Below, piece after piece: positions 61,887 to 64,000 of a DNA stretch of 64,000 nt. Every line of letters starts with the position of its first letter. Position 1 is the stretch's first letter. This DNA comes from Fusobacterium perfoetens. Its GTDB lineage: Bacteria > Fusobacteriota > Fusobacteriia > Fusobacteriales > Fusobacteriaceae. Both the position numbers and the translations under genes were made by a program. Location of the stretch: positions 62,001 through 126,000 of the forward strand of contig NZ_JADYUD010000003.1 of assembly GCF_021531595.1 (NCBI RefSeq). Reading direction: 5' to 3'. A model generated the notes under the pieces. The model was not told the origin of the DNA, did no database searches, and worked only from the letters and a program-made list of their open reading frames with translations.

Positions 61887-62458
61887 GGTTTTATTACCTT
61901 TGCAGCTTTCATTTGTCTTTCAAGGATAGTATACATATTTGTAAGAGTTCCTACTTTTATTTGATCTTGTACATGATAGAAGTTTGCACAAGTTCCACAA
62001 GATAAAATTTCAACACCTCTTTCTTCAAGAACTTTTAAATCTTTAACAGTATCTTCAAAAGTTGATGCTAAAAGCACTCCTTTATTATAAAGAAGAACTG
62101 TTTTAGGAAGAGTTTCAGCTTCAGTAAGAGCATAGATAAATCCTTTTATAAGTATTTTTCCAAGCTCATCTTCTCCTTCTCCCATTTTGTCAGATCCTAT
62201 TGAAACAACAATATTTTCTTCTTTTTCAGCAGATTTTTCAGTTTCTCCTGTTTTTGTTATAGTGATAATAAAAACACCATTTTCTTCTTTTGTTTCAAAT
62301 TTATGTCCCATTTCTTTTGCCATTTTTTGAACATTTTCTTTAGAAGTTTCATTGTCAACACTTACTTCAACAACTCCACTTTCTATTTCTTTTAAAGCTT
62401 TTTTAGTCATTATTACAGGTTTAGGACAAACTTCACCTATTGCATTTACTTTAATCAT
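61883..62458 (-). CDS. yedF: Selenium-metabolism protein YedF (TusA-DsrE fusion)
   Basis: 191 residues. The TusA-like domain (1-72) has the CPKP cysteine motif in GEVCPKPVIMTKK, and a DsrE-like domain (about 82-191) has a Cys pair in LSCGTCANF. This fusion is a marker of selenium-using genomes and may traffic selenium to selenophosphate synthetase. It overlaps the selB end by 8 bases. Confidence 0.88.
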   Translation of the reverse strand: MIKVNAIGEVCPKPVIMTKKALKEIESGVVEVSVDNETSKENVQKMAKEMGHKFETKEENGVFIITITKTGETEKSAEKEENIVVSIGSDKMGEGEDELGKILIKGFIYALTEAETLPKTVLLYNKGVLLASTFEDTVKDLKVLEERGVEILSCGTCANFYHVQDQIKVGTLTNMYTILERQMKAAKVIKP

Positions 62459-64000
62459 GTTTTTCTCCTTTATATAAAATTCTGTAATCTTTATTTCTTT
62501 CTGTAATTTTTAACTTATCAAGTTTTTCTAAAATCATAACAGCTGATAATCTGTCAATATTTAGAAGAGTTCTTGTTTCAGAAAGAGTTATTTTTTCATG
62601 TTCTTTAAGATATTCTTTTATAAGTTTTTCAGCTTCTTTAAGAAAACCTTTTAAAATATAGAAATCATTTTCTAAGAAAATAATCATTCCTTCTTCATAA
62701 AGATAGTTATGAATATTTCTGAAATTTTCTGCATTAAGAAAGTCTCCTTCTATTATACTCTGTTTTTTAGGAATAAATCTACTTTCTTTGTAAATTTTAA
62801 AGATTTTTTCTTTCAGCTCTTTTTCATCTTTTGTAAGTTTTATTTTATAATCTTTAAGAGAAAGATATTCTCTCTCATAAATTTTTTCAGATTTAATTTC
62901 ATTTTTTATGATATTTTCATCTATAAACTTTTTAAAATCTTTATGTGAGAAATCTTTAAAATATTTATTTTTAAGTTCAGCTCTTAATATTCCTCTTTCA
63001 AGATGAGAAAACTTATGAAAGTTTTCAAGAATATTTTTTAAATAAGCACTGTCTTTTTTATTTTCAAAAGTTTCATCTTCTTTATAAATATTTATAAGTT
63101 TTTCTGCATATAAAATATTACTTTGTTTTATTTTTTCAGAAGAGAGATTTAATACTTTTACTCCTCCTAAAATTTTTCCTGAAACAGAATCTCTTATAAT
63201 ACCTTTTTCTTTATAAATAAGAGCTGCTTTTTCTTCAAGATAAATTTGTGCAGGGTGTTTTATTTTCTTGTCATTTATTTTTATAAATTGAGAATTTTCT
63301 GTAAAAATTTTTATTTTACCTAAAATTTCTCTTGTACCAAAATAAACTTTTATCTTTTGATTATTCTTTACTGAAACATTTGACAAAGGTTCAAACATTA
63401 CATCAATAATATCAGAAGATTTAAAATCAGGTGCTGAAGATACAATACTTCCCCTTTTTACATTTTCTTTTTCTATATCAGAAATATTTAAGGCACATCT
63501 GTTTCCCTCTTCTATTTTTTCAAGCCTGATTCCATGATTTTCTATAGACTTTATACGGACTTTGCTGTTTAGAGGATAAGTATACAAGGAGTTTCCAACA
63601 GATATTTCTCCCTGAAGCACAGTTCCTGTAATAACAGTTCCGAAGCCTTTTACAGAAAAAGCTCTGTCTACATACATTCTAAAATCTTTTTCTTCGCTTT
63701 TTTTATCTTCTTTCTCACATTTTTCAATATCTTTTATAAGAAAGTTTTTTAGTTTTTCATATGAATTTTTATCTTTAGCAGAAGTTTCTAAAATTTCTGC
63801 ATTTTCTAAAAAAGAATTTTTAACAAGGTTTTTTATCTCTTTTTTAACAAGACTTTTTTGTTCTTCATTTACTAAATCACATTTTGTAAGAACTATAACT
63901 CCATATTTTATACCAAGAAGTTCTGCAATGTTAAAATGCTCTTCTGTCTGAGGCATAACTCCATCATCACATGCTACAGTAAGAATAATATAATTTATTC
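62451..64000 (-). CDS. selB: Selenocysteine-specific elongation factor SelB (5' end missing)
   Basis: The frame is open to the window edge. Visible are the G3/G4 GTPase region (ACDDGVMPQTEEH, LTKCDLV), domain II (VKGFGTVITGTVLQG), domain III and the C-terminal winged helices that bind the SECIS hairpin (to the end). The N-terminal P-loop lies beyond base 64000. SelB delivers Sec-tRNA to UGA codons; with yedF and DUF3343 it shows that the organism makes selenoproteins, although none is obvious in this window. Confidence 0.92.
   Translation of the reverse strand, partial: INYIILTVACDDGVMPQTEEHFNIAELLGIKYGVIVLTKCDLVNEEQKSLVKKEIKNLVKNSFLENAEILETSAKDKNSYEKLKNFLIKDIEKCEKEDKKSEEKDFRMYVDRAFSVKGFGTVITGTVLQGEISVGNSLYTYPLNSKVRIKSIENHGIRLEKIEEGNRCALNISDIEKENVKRGSIVSSAPDFKSSDIIDVMFEPLSNVSVKNNQKIKVYFGTREILGKIKIFTENSQFIKINDKKIKHPAQIYLEEKAALIYKEKGIIRDSVSGKILGGVKVLNLSSEKIKQSNILYAEKLINIYKEDETFENKKDSAYLKNILENFHKFSHLERGILRAELKNKYFKDFSHKDFKKFIDENIIKNEIKSEKIYEREYLSLKDYKIKLTKDEKELKEKIFKIYKESRFIPKKQSIIEGDFLNAENFRNIHNYLYEEGMIIFLENDFYILKGFLKEAEKLIKEYLKEHEKITLSETRTLLNIDRLSAVMILEKLDKLKITERNKDYRILYKGEKHD

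Noticed and set aside
1-64000. In-frame UGA selenocysteine codons
   Set aside because: selB prompted a look, but the genes I could check end at expected family lengths and no UGA read-through was evident.

Overview
The window is AT-rich, Gram-negative, anaerobe-type chromosomal DNA. It most resembles a Fusobacterium or close relative. It combines an outer-membrane autotransporter and an LpxL-type lipid A acyltransferase with genes usual in Gram-positive bacteria (SepF, HPr kinase, MtlR). It also carries rubrerythrin, a siroheme sulfite/nitrite reductase and a selenocysteine locus. I recognised no rRNA, tRNA or CRISPR array, and no intact IS element.

Layout. 1-4.2 kb: end of a sulfite/nitrite reductase, an EamA exporter, an acetyltransferase and a degenerate transposase-like protein, with a long palindromic repeat between. 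4.4-18.3 kb: carbohydrate uptake, with a PtsG-type PTS permease, nagB, a divergent mannitol permease paralogue overlapping mtlR, and canonical mtlA and mtlD; a cluster of small envelope proteins (6.1-9.8 kb) is inserted. 18.4-24.8 kb: a sulfatase and TctCBA transporter operon facing a ROK repressor. 24.9-32.1 kb, mostly minus: PP-loop enzyme, sepF, yggS, hemW, phosphoglucomutase, zupT and rubrerythrin. 32.4-37.1 kb: YchJ-like protein, cyclase, thymidine kinase, cold-shock protein, small secreted proteins and a dicarboxylate symporter. 37.3-46.9 kb: a RelE-like/UvrD/TPR/ankyrin protein divergent from a plasmid-type replication initiator homologue, then radical SAM, pirin, ybaK, comB, ridA and a second, short SepF. 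47.2-52.3 kb: nrnA, a double-length hprK, folC and mtnN. 52.5-58.3 kb: lpxL-type gene, a 1152-residue autotransporter and a small protein followed by an array of phased palindromes. 58.3-64 kb: yaaA, bcp, an SDR, an L,D-transpeptidase and the DUF3343-yedF-selB selenium operon, cut by the window end.

The strongest unexplained signals are four. (1) Two tandem modules at 58.08-58.31 kb, offset by exactly 136 bp, each hold three 15-bp palindromes at 22-bp spacing, and the palindrome sequence changes symmetrically between modules. (2) A 20-bp motif (about TATACAAGAGWAATGHGAAW) recurs at least a dozen times, in both orientations, only between 40.0 and 46.9 kb around the replication-initiator homologue. 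(3) An HPr kinase is fused in tandem to a pseudo-kinase copy of itself. (4) A mannitol permease paralogue has lost the EIIA phospho-histidine but is translationally coupled to mtlR. All are read by eye; family assignments rest on recognised motifs, not on searches.
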